A stretch of DNA of 64,000 bases from Terramyces sp. JEL0728 (lineage: Eukaryota > Chytridiomycota > Chytridiomycetes > Rhizophydiales > Terramycetaceae). The notes under the pieces were generated by a model. The model ran no database searches. It was not told where the DNA came from and saw only the letters and a list, made by a program, of their open reading frames with translations. Positions 42,768 to 52,261 of the stretch are shown piece by piece. The stretch covers positions 16,393-80,392 of the forward strand of contig JADIIU010000060.1 in NCBI GenBank assembly GCA_027603945.1, in the 5' to 3' direction. The position numbers and the translations under genes are program-made. How positions within the stretch are numbered: the first letter of the stretch is position 1; each line of letters begins with the position of its first letter.

Positions 42768-45167
42768 TTATTTTGCCAATTCAATAGCTTCATCAATATC
42801 CATAAACTCAAACTCTCCACCTTTCTTTACCTGACAGTACAAAACGTCGTCATCAATATACGCCAAAAGTTTGCCCATTCTGTACAAATCTCTACCGTTC
42901 TTTTGTTTGTTTGTAGGCACAAACTCGATATTCGCGTCTGCACACATACTTTCAATCAAATCTTGGAACGAGTATTCAAGTTCGGTACTAGCAGTAGGTT
43001 CCTGCTTCTTACTGACATTTGTCGGCACGAATTCAGTGTTGGTCGTTAAACCTTGGTTGATCATATCTAAACCGGTACGGAACCCATCTTTGAAACACTG
43101 TAATTGATCAAGATTGTTGTCTATAAAAAATGTTTTCCATGTGGTATACCATTGACTGATTTCTGAAAAATTCGATTCAGGCAGTTTAATCCATTCCCAG
43201 AGAACTTTTTGCCACTTGTTGAAGAACTCAGTTTGTAATAAATTAGAAAATAGATGTGGTGGGATTACTTGTGACCAGTTTAGTACCGTCATCAGCGGCT
43301 CGATCTGCTGGTTAGACGGATCGACTTCAAATTCATTTCGCAAGTACAAAATAAGTTGCGGTAAGATTGAATTTACTAGCAGCTGCTGCAATTCATCGTT
43401 CGTAAACACCTTTAATAAGATAAAGCTTACCTCTGACCACGCAGTGACAATTCGTAAAGCAGTATCGTCTGTAGGATGCCATTTCTTGAAAAATACTTGA
43501 AACTTTCTTCTAATAACAGGAAACAAGGGGTATATGCTTTCTTGAAGAATAGGCAACCACGGAAAGATCCATCCATGAATCTGATACCCATCCTGCCTAA
43601 TTCTATGTAATTCCAATGTCCTCTCCAGTTTAGGCAATATCAACTGATCAATAATATTTGAATACAGCCATATTGGTATTAAAGTGGTATATTTCGACCA
43701 ATTCTCAACCAACTCTACAATCGGTTCGGGTTTATATGGATCCCAGTCATTATTGATCGCTTGTCTGACTCTGGGTAACCAGTGCGAATAAACCATGTAT
43801 TCAAACTGCGACATTGTATCCTTGTCATTTGACGGCACAGCTAATCGACTCCATTGGTACAAATCATCCAACAAGAAAATTGGATTTTCTAATGGATCCC
43901 ATCTCTTCATATTGTTTTTAAATCCAGGAGTTAGAATGGATACTACCAGTGAATCCAGCTGATATTCTTGATATTCCTGTAAATATTCATTTACAATTGT
44001 ATTGAAATGGCTACCAAACAATTCGTTAATAATTTTTGGGTTGACATCAGGTGCTGATAATTTCCAACTGTTTGCAGCATTGATTTGCAGGATCTCCTTT
44101 ACGATTTCCAACACCTTTTCTAATTTTGACAGTTTTATTTGGTGTTTAGAAATAATGTCTTTTGTAGCTTTGATATCCTGAATATGCCGCTCCTGCATTG
44201 CAATTTCAATTCTATTCTGTCTTGCAATATGTAACAATTCGTTTTGGCACAAATCAGTGATTAGTTTCATATTATGTCGCAATTCCGGTAATCTGACAGT
44301 GCTTTCTTCCTTTTCCATTACCAATTCAGACATATCTGTGACTATTTTTTCCTCTTTTCCAGTCATATCTCTGATCTTGGTTGTAGTGGGTTGCGCAGTA
44401 ACAGGGACAGTCCCAGATTCAACTTGTTCTTGGATAAGTTGTTGAGCAGTTTTATATTTCGGTTTCCTTCTTTTAACTGATTTCTTCCAGGATGGCAGGT
44501 TGACTTGCTTTACTTGCTTTGCTTCTTGTTTCTTTGTTGATTTTGTCTTTTCTTCAACCATACCTAAACCAGCACCTTGGGGTCGTAAATTGACTTCAAT
44601 TGGAGTTGCAATACCGGCTCCGTCTTTACCAAGACCCTGTCCAGGTACATAACCTTGCTTCAACAGCATTTTCAGCCCGAATCCTTTCCCGTGTTTATTA
44701 AAAGCCCCAAAAGCTTGATCTAGGACTACAGGTTTGATAGGTTTTGCTTGAGCGTATTTGGTTTCATTTAGTGATTTTGGTGTTGATTTTTTCTCTGCTT
44801 CTGTTTTACCAACACTTGGTTTGTTTACATTAACATTTTCCATCCCTGCGAATTTAGGTTTGCCAAAGGAAGGTCTCTCGTCCTCATCCATGAAATTGGT
44901 TTGTGGTTTACCAAAAGAAGGACGTTCTTCCTCCTCCTCTTCATCTCTATTCCTCTGTACAGGCACATACCCCTCAGAATCAGAGTCCGAAACTGAACTT
45001 TCCATATCTGCATCAACTTGCTGTTTCTTTTGAAATTTGATTCCCCCTTTTTGAAGACTAATTCGAGATTTAGCTTCGTCTTCCATGAAATCCCCGTATA
45101 TTTCTTTTTCTTTTTTGGAATAGAATGCTTGTTCCTCGTCACTACTCGAATTCTCTTGCTCAAACAT
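42768..45167 (-). CDS. TFIP11: TFIP11/Ntr1-like G-patch spliceosome disassembly factor
   Basis: Single exon, 799 aa. Acidic, charged N-terminus (SDSDSEGYVPVQ), G-patch at about residues 155-200 (KHGKGFGLKMLLKQGYVPGQ, then GLGKDGAG and LRPQGAGLG), then a long helical GCF-type domain (FEYMVYSHWLPRVRQAINND, WIFPWLPILQESIYPLF, WHPTDDTALRIVTAW) and the C-terminal YSFQDLIESMC and GRDLYRMGKLLAYID. In other eukaryotes it activates the Prp43 helicase to release lariat introns. The stop overlaps AATAAA. It has no intron itself. Confidence 0.92.
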   Translation of the reverse strand: MFEQENSSSDEEQAFYSKKEKEIYGDFMEDEAKSRISLQKGGIKFQKKQQVDADMESSVSDSDSEGYVPVQRNRDEEEEEERPSFGKPQTNFMDEDERPSFGKPKFAGMENVNVNKPSVGKTEAEKKSTPKSLNETKYAQAKPIKPVVLDQAFGAFNKHGKGFGLKMLLKQGYVPGQGLGKDGAGIATPIEVNLRPQGAGLGMVEEKTKSTKKQEAKQVKQVNLPSWKKSVKRRKPKYKTAQQLIQEQVESGTVPVTAQPTTTKIRDMTGKEEKIVTDMSELVMEKEESTVRLPELRHNMKLITDLCQNELLHIARQNRIEIAMQERHIQDIKATKDIISKHQIKLSKLEKVLEIVKEILQINAANSWKLSAPDVNPKIINELFGSHFNTIVNEYLQEYQEYQLDSLVVSILTPGFKNNMKRWDPLENPIFLLDDLYQWSRLAVPSNDKDTMSQFEYMVYSHWLPRVRQAINNDWDPYKPEPIVELVENWSKYTTLIPIWLYSNIIDQLILPKLERTLELHRIRQDGYQIHGWIFPWLPILQESIYPLFPVIRRKFQVFFKKWHPTDDTALRIVTAWSEVSFILLKVFTNDELQQLLVNSILPQLILYLRNEFEVDPSNQQIEPLMTVLNWSQVIPPHLFSNLLQTEFFNKWQKVLWEWIKLPESNFSEISQWYTTWKTFFIDNNLDQLQCFKDGFRTGLDMINQGLTTNTEFVPTNVSKKQEPTASTELEYSFQDLIESMCADANIEFVPTNKQKNGRDLYRMGKLLAYIDDDVLYCQVKKGGEFEFMDIDEAIELAK

Positions 45168-45234
45168 AAAAAAATTTAGATCAGTTGGTAAAATTATTAA
45201 AATGGCATGGAATTAAAACAAGCCTACTGGCGGT

Positions 45235-46108
45235 TTATTTAGGACCGGGGTAATCAAATAAAACCCGTAACCGACTAACCAGCTCCAAAAACCCTTCTTC
45301 ATCGTTCAAATACCCTTTCCTAACAAGAAAATCAATCATCACAAGTGCTGCTTCGGGTTTAAACTTTTCTTGCACCAGCAACTCTTTAATGCTATCAATA
45401 GAAAGCAGCTGAAATGAATCCACTTCGTCGTCGTGCTGTTTAGGTACAAAATCGTGCGGCAATTGTAAATCAAATGTATAATTTGTCGCTGGTTCGCTTT
45501 CATATTCATCCAACCTCCAAAATGAAATACACCCAGTTTGAATTAAATCCTGGCACATTTCCCTGGTTATTCCTGCTTCTATTTTCAGTTGAATTTACCT
45601 TCCCATGCCTCTTTAATCATGCATTCTAATGGAGTGAATCCAACTGTAAGACTAGGTTAATGTAAACGAACCCTCCAGCAGCAATGTTATCCAAGTACCC
45701 AGGATAAGTTTGTTTGGTCAATGATCGTTTGCCAATCCATACTTTAATTTCATTTCCTTGTACAACGAATCCATTCATATGGCACCCGTATCCTCTAATT
45801 CCCAACAAGGTATTTGCAGACCGCTCAATTTCAAACAAAATCCCGTTCGATCCGTAGACATTGTACCGCTCGCTCCTCCATCCATTTAAACAAGTAAACA
45901 CCTTTTTCTGTTTCCATTCTAGTAACATTTGTTCTATTAGTTCAGTGGAATTTGTTGTCAGTACAATTTCATTTGGTTTTATTTCAAAGAATGAGGGTAG
46001 GAATGGGACGATTGACGGCTGGATGTGTCCGATTGTATCCGAATTGTATTTTAATGGGATTGGATTGAATTGTTGGAAATTACTGTATTTCTTTACCAAT
46101 TTCAACAT
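45235..46108 (-). CDS. Nudix hydrolase of the Tnr3-like DUF4743 family
   Basis: Exons 45672-46108, 45599-45651 and 45235-45578; introns 45652-45671 and 45579-45598, both 20 nt. 277 aa. The Nudix box is built only by splicing: GGLTVGFTPLECMIKEAWEE then AGI. Other family marks: RGYGCHMNGFV, YPGYLDNIAAGG, YTFDLQLPHDFVPKQHDDEV, FKPEAALVMIDFLVRKGY. Relatives hydrolyse oxidised thiamine diphosphates or sit on thiamine pyrophosphokinase in fungi; this protein has only the Nudix part. Its start is 39 bp from the divergent gene at 46148. Confidence 0.92.
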
Positions 46109-46147
46109 TAGTTATTAGATCTGGACAGTTTGCTAATCTAAAAAGTA

Positions 46148-46813
46148 ATGATTGGACAGATTATCACCGTCCAGCAGTTTCAAAAGTACAGTAAACTAAA
46201 GATACGGACAGATAAAATACAAGAATTTACATTGTTTAATTCAGTTGATGAAACGATGATTGGCAGATTTTGTTTTTTCAAATCCAAAAAGAATGTTCTG
46301 GATCAATTAACTTGGGTATATAAAGAGCCAACTAAAGATACTGATGTTGGCTATGTTGGAGTCCTAGAAACGATGCTGCAAGAGATTGTGGATTTCCTCG
46401 AATTAGATAAACTTGCTGTTTCTATGGACAAAGATACCCTGGCTAGCGATCCTGTGGATAGAGATATGCTGGTAAAGGGTGGTGCGGTTACGGATACACT
46501 GGCTATGGACAAGACGGTTTCCAAGACAAACAGCAAAAAGGATATTACAGAGATAGAAAATGAGCAACAGCCAAATGTAGAATTTAATGAAATGACAGTG
46601 ATAGAATATATGGCAGAGCTGGAAGATTCAGATGATCTGTTGATGGATGATCTAGAATCCTTCCTCAAGGACCTAGACTTGCAACAACTGGAAGACAAAG
46701 CTAATGAAGACCTTGGCGAATCAATAATTGACGAAACCATACTTGAGAGTATAAACGAGTCGGAAACAATGACATTTACACAGACCAACGACCTCCTCCT
46801 TCAATTACTATAA
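46148..46813 (+). CDS. Acidic hypothetical protein
   Basis: Single ATG-initiated frame, 221 aa. Residues 1-65 look globular (MIGQIITVQQFQKYSKLKIR); the rest is Asp/Glu-rich with predicted helices (EFNEMTVIEYMAELEDSDDL, DDLESFLKDLDLQQLEDK). No signal peptide or membrane segment. No family recognised. It shares a 39-bp divergent upstream region with the Nudix gene. Confidence 0.55.
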   Translation: MIGQIITVQQFQKYSKLKIRTDKIQEFTLFNSVDETMIGRFCFFKSKKNVLDQLTWVYKEPTKDTDVGYVGVLETMLQEIVDFLELDKLAVSMDKDTLASDPVDRDMLVKGGAVTDTLAMDKTVSKTNSKKDITEIENEQQPNVEFNEMTVIEYMAELEDSDDLLMDDLESFLKDLDLQQLEDKANEDLGESIIDETILESINESETMTFTQTNDLLLQLL

Positions 46814-46865
46814 TGCAGGACAAACAAAATGCAAAGATGCGAATGTAATTTATTCAACATGCAAT

Positions 46866-46973
46866 CTAACTAGTTCCCTTTGGTTTACCTGGGTTGCATC
46901 CAAAGAAACACATGATGTTTCTCTTTTCAGCAGGAAGAGCCAATACTACAGCCAACAAGACAAAAACCCTCAT
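46866..46973 (-). CDS. Short secreted peptide precursor P1 (Kex2-type site, C-x3-C)
   Basis: 35 codons, too short for usual gene callers. Hydrophobic signal MRVFVLLAVVLALPA, then EKR, then a 17-residue product NIMCFFGCNPGKPKGTS with two Cys three residues apart. AATAAA lies about 15 bp past the stop. The signal-dibasic-peptide layout recurs in four neighbouring ORFs on the same strand. A GT..CTAG segment overlaps the end and could be an intron, but removing it loses the nearby stop and poly(A) signal. Function unknown. Confidence 0.6.
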   Translation of the reverse strand: MRVFVLLAVVLALPAEKRNIMCFFGCNPGKPKGTS

Positions 46974-47360
46974 TTTGGATTACATATGTTTTTAACGTTT
47001 TTATACCCGAAAAGCGTTTCAATCTAAGGTGGAGTTTCTGTTTTTATTGTTCCAAAAATACATTAAAACTATCATTCTTTTGGAATTTGGATTTATTTGG
47101 TAGAGAAAGATCTTGCTTCCGGTTTACTAGCTGTTGCTTTATAGTGTACTTTTCGAGTAAAAGAAAGCTCTTTTAAATCTATAGCCTAAAAATACCCTAT
47201 TGTCCCCAATTATCCACGGTTTTATGATTGCATGTAGTCAGAAAGGATTACCTTTATAAGTAAAATCTACAGATTCTTGGTTATCAGCCCATTGGATCAC
47301 ACCTAAATCACCCATAATATATCCAAAAGTATTAAATAGAACAAAGAGAATAAACTTTAT
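46974..47360. other. Spacer between peptide-precursor genes; possible small gene unresolved
   Basis: A minus-strand ATG at 47315 opens MGDLGVIQWADNQESVDFTY and a donor-like site follows, but no downstream exon could be joined in frame. Not called. Confidence 0.3.
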
Positions 47361-47477
47361 TCAACTGTTTGTTGGCGCAGGTCGACCTGGTCTGTACGGA
47401 TCACATCTCCATTTACATACATCACGCTTGCCAAGTGGTGCAGCAAGTACAACTGAAATCAATGCCCAAATATTCAT
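47361..47477 (-). CDS. Short secreted peptide precursor P2 (KR site, C-x3-C)
   Basis: 38 codons. Signal MNIWALISVVLAAPL, dibasic GKR, then DVCKWRCDPYRPGRPAPTNS: a 20-residue Pro/Arg-rich peptide with two cysteines. TGA is directly overlapped by AATAAA (TTGAATAAAG), supporting a real transcript end. Same orientation and design as P1, P3 and P4. Confidence 0.7.
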   Translation of the reverse strand: MNIWALISVVLAAPLGKRDVCKWRCDPYRPGRPAPTNS

Positions 47478-47562
47478 GACTTATTGCAGGAAAATTCGCA
47501 ATCTCCATGGATGAAAATCCACTGTTTATTTACAAAACAAACAAAATAACATCTTTTTTATT

Positions 47563-47724
47563 TTAAGAGACGTTGTTTTCGCCTGTAATTGGTTTTACGA
47601 TTGAACATGGTGGGAATGGACATAGTTTGTTTCTTTTTTCCAAGTCCCGCTTGCCATACATTGGGTTATCGTTGATTACTGCCGGAGCTGCCAAAACTGC
47701 TGCAAGCAAGACAAAGAGCTTCAT
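47563..47724 (-). CDS. Short secreted peptide precursor P3 (two KR sites, CPFPPC)
   Basis: 53 codons. Signal MKLFVLLAAVLAAPA, a short pro-segment, KR, DLE, KR, then a C-terminal peptide beginning NKLCPFPPCSIVKP. The CPFPPC core recurs in P4. AATAAA follows the stop by a few bases. Probably processed by a Kex2-like endoprotease in the secretory pathway; activity unknown. Confidence 0.72.
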   Translation of the reverse strand: MKLFVLLAAVLAAPAVINDNPMYGKRDLEKRNKLCPFPPCSIVKPITGENNVS

Positions 47725-47909
47725 TATCTGGGTTATTTGAGTCGCAGAGTATTATAGGCTGCCAGGGGGTATTTTCTACCAATTATTGAACAATATCTGT
47801 TGGTATCTGATTGTTACACTCTATTGTTCCCAATGGAAAAAGAATAGCTGTCTGGTGGGACAATAAGAAAACAAAATAATGTTGATGAAATTTATTGGTA
47901 TCTGCTTGT

Positions 47910-48107
47910 TTAACCTTTGACATCAGGGCAAGGTGGGAAAGGGCAGAACCCAGCGTCTCTCTTGCTATTAGGCTTGACCACAGCTGGACATCCAATGCCA
48001 ATACAGAGATTAGCGTCTCTAGCAAGCAATTCAGGGCCCTGCATGGTAGCTCTTTTCATTGGTGGAAGTGCCATTGCTGTTACTGCAACTGCAAGAATAA
48101 ACTTCAT
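47910..48107 (-). CDS. Short secreted peptide precursor P4 (two C-x4-C units)
   Basis: 65 codons. Signal MKFILAVAVTAMALPP followed by KR, a spacer, then two related units: DANLCIGIGCPAVVKPNS, a KR cleavage site, and DAGFCPFPPCPDVKG. Each unit starts Asp-Ala and has a C-x4-C pair followed by Pro; the second carries the CPFPPC core of P3. The internal duplication and the dibasic linker are what a multi-peptide precursor would show. Confidence 0.75.
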   Translation of the reverse strand: MKFILAVAVTAMALPPMKRATMQGPELLARDANLCIGIGCPAVVKPNSKRDAGFCPFPPCPDVKG

Positions 48108-48495
48108 CTCTACTGTATCTGGATTAAAATTGGTAGTTGGCGAATTTATAGGTGATGTGTGGTGAGCGCCATTGGGAGATTCATTTGGCGCTCATAGTCA
48201 TTTGAAAATTCCCATTGTAAAAGTTTCAATTGTCTATTCATCTAGAAACAGAAAAACCCATTGTTCCCAGCTTTTGTTTCAATTCTGTCAGTGAGATTAG
48301 TTGGCGAATGACATATCTTTTTGCTTTGGCAAGGCATGTACAGCGGATGTGAATACAAGAGTCTGTGAATACAAGAGTCTGTGAATTCTAAAGCGGAAGC
48401 TAATTTACAGTTTGAACATGGGGATCTCACAACACATTGTAACTATTTACAAAAAAACTTTTTTAAAACCAGGTTTATTTCAATTGCTTTTGAGG
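48108..48495. other. Spacer in peptide cluster with 16-bp direct repeat
   Basis: Contains GTGAATACAAGAGTCT twice in tandem at about 48350-48381. A 62-codon minus-strand frame (48242-48430) has an ATG and several Cys but no signal sequence, and is not called. Confidence 0.4.
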
Positions 48496-48606
48496 TTAAT
48501 TTCCAGTCTCTTTTGGTGTTGGCATAAGTTGAAGTTTAGAAGGAGGTGCTAATCTGATTGGTAAATGGAGAGCAAAAGCAACCGAAATTAACGTGACGAA
48601 GCGCAT
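48496..48606 (-). CDS. Short secreted peptide P6, no cysteines
   Basis: 36 codons. Signal-like MRFVTLISVAFALHLP then IRLAPPSKLQLMPTPKETGN. It lacks a KR site and cysteines, so it is the least secure of the group; it is kept because of its signal sequence, orientation and place in the series. Confidence 0.45.
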   Translation of the reverse strand: MRFVTLISVAFALHLPIRLAPPSKLQLMPTPKETGN

Positions 48607-48820
48607 GCAGCAATTTACTCTGGCGGCGGGGTTTTATACTTGAATCATCGTGGATGCCATTGTGGTAAGCGCCTGGTCCATGTGTACGAAATTGCACAAT
48701 GGATGGAAATAAACTGACAATGGGTGAAGCGAACCCATGACCCAATGTGAGATTCTGTTGCAGAGGCAAAATGAAAATAGATGGCGTGAATTTATTGGGT
48801 ACACTTACATTTGAGTTCTT

Positions 48821-49189
48821 TTACATTTGGGCTTCTCTCTTTGCATTGTGGTGGCCAGAGTAATGTTCATGTTTGGTGGTTGGCGGATGATATGGAATTG
48901 GATTGGCTCTGTAAATTGCTTCTCTCTTAGCAGGACGTTGCCCAGAGTAATGTTCATGCTTGGTGGTTGGCGGGCGTGTTGGGATGGCATTTGCCCTGTA
49001 AATTGGGTCTGGAACAGCTTCCCTTTTTTGAAAATGACCACCAGCATGCTCGTGTTTCTTTAACGGATGGCCAAAGCTAATAGTAGGTGCTGGCTCAGGG
49101 ATAGCCTCCCTCTTGAGTATTTCATTTGATATTTGGCGCAAGAAATGAGGTGCTGCGTAGACTGCCAGTAAACAAAGACTGAATTTCAT
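48821..49189 (-). CDS. Pheromone-type prepropeptide with KR-EA repeats (P7)
   Basis: 122 aa. Signal MKFSLCLLAVYAAP, a pro-segment, then four KR-EA junctions at about residues 26-29, 55-58, 88-91 and 117-120. The units between them begin EAIPEPAP, EAVPDPIYRANAIP and EAIYRANPIP; the last two share the core PPTTKHEHYSG and the first has a related KKHEHAGGH. KR followed by Glu-Ala is the Kex2 plus Ste13 layout of yeast alpha-factor precursors. The start used is the Met before the signal sequence; an upstream in-frame Met at 49252 would spoil it. Mature peptides of about 28-31 residues are predicted. A mating or intercellular signal is a reasonable inference, not shown. Confidence 0.8.
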   Translation of the reverse strand: MKFSLCLLAVYAAPHFLRQISNEILKREAIPEPAPTISFGHPLKKHEHAGGHFQKREAVPDPIYRANAIPTRPPTTKHEHYSGQRPAKREAIYRANPIPYHPPTTKHEHYSGHHNAKREAQM

Positions 49190-49650
49190 ATTACAAGTAT
49201 GGAACCCGTGCTGGTATTTATATGGATTGGACCGTGGGAAATAACTATCCACAGAAAGTAAAACAATGTTACAGTTTTCTCCATTTGGGCTGGCATTGTC
49301 TATACCAGTCTTTTGCTTATTAGAGCCGTGGAGGTTATCGAATGGTCATCAACAATGCAAATCACTGTAGTTGAGAAAGTATACCCGGATATTGCTATCT
49401 TCTGCCAATCTGTTACCACATCAAGCTGTTGACAAGCTCGGCTACTACAAGATGTACTGTTGAATAGAGTTGGCATTGCGGTAAATATCAAGCAGGCGTT
49501 ATTATAATGCAACTTGGCTGGCATCCTTATGGGACAAATACCGCTAATGTTACAGCTGTTGCCGAACTACTAAAACTTGCTAATGAAATATTTTCAGATC
49601 CCCACTTTTTTCACAAGGAGAAACCTGTCTAGTAACTCATACCGATTATA
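49190..49650. other. Unresolved, possibly a broken gene on the plus strand
   Basis: Plus-strand coding-like pieces (VEKVYPDIAIFCQSVTTSSC, then QARLLQDVLLNRVGIAV in the same frame after a TGA, then MQLGWHPYGTNTANVTAVAE) follow each other between 49260 and 49632 but are broken by a stop and a frame change that no ordinary 18-22 nt intron resolves. It may be a pseudogene or contain sequencing errors. Confidence 0.3.
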
Positions 49651-50352
49651 TTAAACCATTTCTGCAAATCTATCCCCAAATCGTTTGAGAGCACTGTACA
49701 CTTTGATCTGCAGCTCATCGACGGGACAGTCGTGGATATCACACCGCAATTCCCATTCATCACCATCACATTCTACATCGTCACAATCAAAATATTCCAT
49801 CATAAACTGAACTTTTTTGATTATTTCTTGGATATCTTTCTTTTTCCTCTTTGAGGTTTCTAGGTCAGATAACCATTACTCCCTATTTCCTTCTTTTCTT
49901 CCTTTTCCTTTTCTATTTCGTTTTCTTTGAGAGACTCTTGTTTCTCTGGGGATTCTCTCTCTTTTTCTTCTTCCTTGTCGCTCGTCCTTCTCCTTCTCTT
50001 CTTTTCTATAGCAGGTTCCTCCAACATGGCATCAAAGTCAGAGATCCTTGAATTCATTGTATTCCTTCTTCCTCCTTCCCTTTTTTTTGTAACAAACAAT
50101 CTAGGTTAGGTAATAGATACAGATAATATGGATGTCCCTCTGGTTTACATTCCTCACAGTAATAATTTCTGCATTAGCAATTTAATACTTTGGTAATTTC
50201 TTGCTCAGGTTCATACATTCGCAGTGCTGCCAGACTGCACAGGTTTCACACTGGATCATTGTCCCCATGGATTCTAATTATTAGTAGATATTACCGCTAG
50301 CGCCACAGACGCAGCGAGTTACTTCATCATCGCTATCGTCTTTTCTCTTCAT
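49651..50352 (-). CDS. Cti6-like PHD-finger protein
   Basis: Exons 50295-50352, 50189-50273, 50121-50168, 49880-50100 and 49651-49859; introns of 21, 20, 20 and 20 nt. 206 aa. PHD finger assembled over two introns: CVCGASGESMGTMIQCETC, then WQHCECMNL, then YYCEECKPEGHPYY, giving the Cys4-His-Cys3 zinc ligands. RRNTMNSR after the finger is typical of fungal Cti6, a subunit of the Rpd3 large histone deacetylase complex that reads methylated H3K4. A long Lys/Glu coiled stretch and an acidic tail follow. None of the exons alone would be recognised. Confidence 0.87.
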
Positions 50353-50913
50353 ATCTCTGAGAGTTAAAATTTTTGAGGTTGTTTTACTTTACCAATGTGT
50401 GTGGCTTGGAAATTTACGAAAAGTTTTAAAGTCGTATTGGTGATAAAGCTGAAATACAGCGATCGAGCCATAAATAAGCTGGAAATAATGATTGAGTTGA
50501 TTTAGACAAATCCGCAGTCTCTTGGAAAAAATATTCTTTCCGGCTGAATGGGGATTCAGGGGCTGGCAGAACCAAAAGTAGGATTCCAAATCCATATGCC
50601 AAGTGGTTTCAGAGAATTGCTCTTCCGTAGTAGGTTTGTAGTGCAAAAAGTTGGACCGCTTTTAATTTGCGGCATTTCTGAATTGGGAAACTCTGAAACA
50701 ACTTCCGCTTTGAAAATCAGCGTTTTTTAAAGTAGATGCTGGCAGAGATTCTTTGCCGATATTATCGATAGCAAAGAACGCAATTGATCTCCTAAAATAC
50801 TTTATCGCAACTCTTCCTGACCACTATCAGGCTTATCCGCTGTCGCACAGGATATTTGGCATGTGAGCTATAGTTCTCTATAAATTGCGGCTTTGGTTTT
50901 TTTCACAACTCAA
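50353..50913. other. Intergenic with unsupported frames
   Basis: A minus-strand frame (50389-50646) and a plus-strand frame (50548-50730) overlap; neither has a clear start or known motif. The right end is the purine nucleoside phosphorylase promoter. Confidence 0.35.
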
Positions 50914-51924
50914 ATGACTACTCCAAACAACCTTCCAGCATCTACTAGCAATTACTTTGATATCACAACATATCAAGAAACCGCAACCTTCCTGATCAAT
51001 AAACTACCGTCCCACTTGAAAACTATCAAGCTTGGAGTTGTCTGTGGAAGCGGCCTTGGTGGACTAGTAGAATGCTTTGATGGAGAAACCGTATCGTTCG
51101 ATTACAAGGATATCCCTCACTTTCCTGTCTCGACTGGTAATTTTATCTTGATCTAGTTCATGGCCACGCAGGAAAGTTTGTATTTGGGATGATTGGCAAC
51201 ACTCCAACCGTTTGTATGCTTGGTAGAATGCACTTGTACGAAGGACATCCTCCAATTAGAACAGCCTTCCCAATTAGAATCATGCGTCAGCTTGGCGCAA
51301 CTAATTTGATTGTTACAAACGCTGGTATTTGATATTAATGGTAGCTGGCGGACTGAACAAGGATTTCAATATTGGAGATTTCATGATTATCAAAGATCAT
51401 GTTTCGTTTGCTGGCATGGCCGGCCAAAATGCTTTAATCGGCCACAATATCGAACAATTAGGACCTAGATTCCCGCCTGTATCTGACGCTTATGACTTTG
51501 ATTTAAGAGTCACGGCAGCACAAATAGGGTTTGATTTAGGATTAGAATCTACCCTTCGTGAAGGCATCTATACTTTTGTTGGTAAGCTTATCTAATGTTA
51601 GCTGGTCCTAGTTTTGAAACCAGGGCAGAAGCCAGATTCCTCCGTGATGCATTACATGGAGATTGCGTTGGCATGTCAACAGTACCGGAGGTTATTGTTG
51701 CCAAACATTGCGGATTAAGAGTGTTGGGCTTATCGCTAATTACAAACAAAGTTTCTGTTGGATACGGAAGATCCGCACTTGAGCATGTTCGCAACAAAGG
51801 CTCTTTGAATGGTTTGGCCGATGATGAATTGAATTTGGCCAGTCACGAAGAGGTCTTGGAAACAAGCAAAGCCAGGTCGATAGTGTTTACAGATTATGTA
51901 AAGAAAATTATCAAATCTCTTTAA
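50914..51924 (+). CDS. PNP: Purine nucleoside phosphorylase (trimeric type)
   Basis: Exons 50914-51136, 51157-51324, 51345-51581 and 51602-51924; three 20-nt introns, all phase 1 after a G. 316 aa. Cleaves purine nucleosides with phosphate in salvage. Motifs: [10 protein letters not shown] phosphate loop, [29 protein letters not shown] (restored by intron 2), [16 protein letters not shown] (restored by intron 3), [25 protein letters not shown] with the base-binding Asn. Confidence 0.96.
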
Positions 51925-51976
51925 TATAATACACATCGTTTATTCTGGCATTTAGTGATGCGGTTCCATTCAACAA

Positions 51977-52201
51977 TCAACAATGGCAGACATGGTCGCG
52001 ATTCCTAATCTGCACAGGAGATTCGCGCACTGGATATAAGAGTAGTCGCAATCCTCGTTTACATAGTTTATGTTGCCAAGGTCTGTGGTCTGGAAGATAT
52101 TCGCAGACCTCTTTGCCCGTAATCACCGCCTCAATCTTTGGAGGATCAGGTCCCCTTAACAAGATTCGCTTTCTGTGCAGCAGAAACTCAGCATATCTCA
52201 T
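51977..52201 (-). CDS. Small basic protein, uncertain
   Basis: ATG-initiated frame of 74 codons (MRYAEFLLHRKRILLRGPDP) rich in Arg, Leu and Pro. Other frames through the same region are also partly open, so it could instead be an exon set of a different gene. No family recognised. Its end faces the purine nucleoside phosphorylase stop within about 50 bp. Confidence 0.3.
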   Translation of the reverse strand: MRYAEFLLHRKRILLRGPDPPKIEAVITGKEVCEYLPDHRPWQHKLCKRGLRLLLYPVRESPVQIRNRDHVCHC

Positions 52202-52261
52202 TCTAATTGTAAATTTCTTTATTTAGATTTTCCATTGTATAAATTGACTTTTTCTCCAACA

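Noticed and set aside
46351..46788. Minus-strand Ser-rich ORF
   Set aside because: Antisense of the acidic plus-strand protein; Ser codons mirror Glu/Asp/Leu codons of the sense frame.
48827..49063. Plus-strand ORF with MFMFGGW repeats over the KR-EA gene
   Set aside because: It only mirrors the repeated units of the precursor; no signal sequence or motif.
49281..49460. In-frame TGA following Ser-Ser-Cys considered as a selenocysteine codon
   Set aside because: No SECIS-like hairpin was recognised and the surrounding protein is unidentified; a pseudogene or missed intron is simpler.
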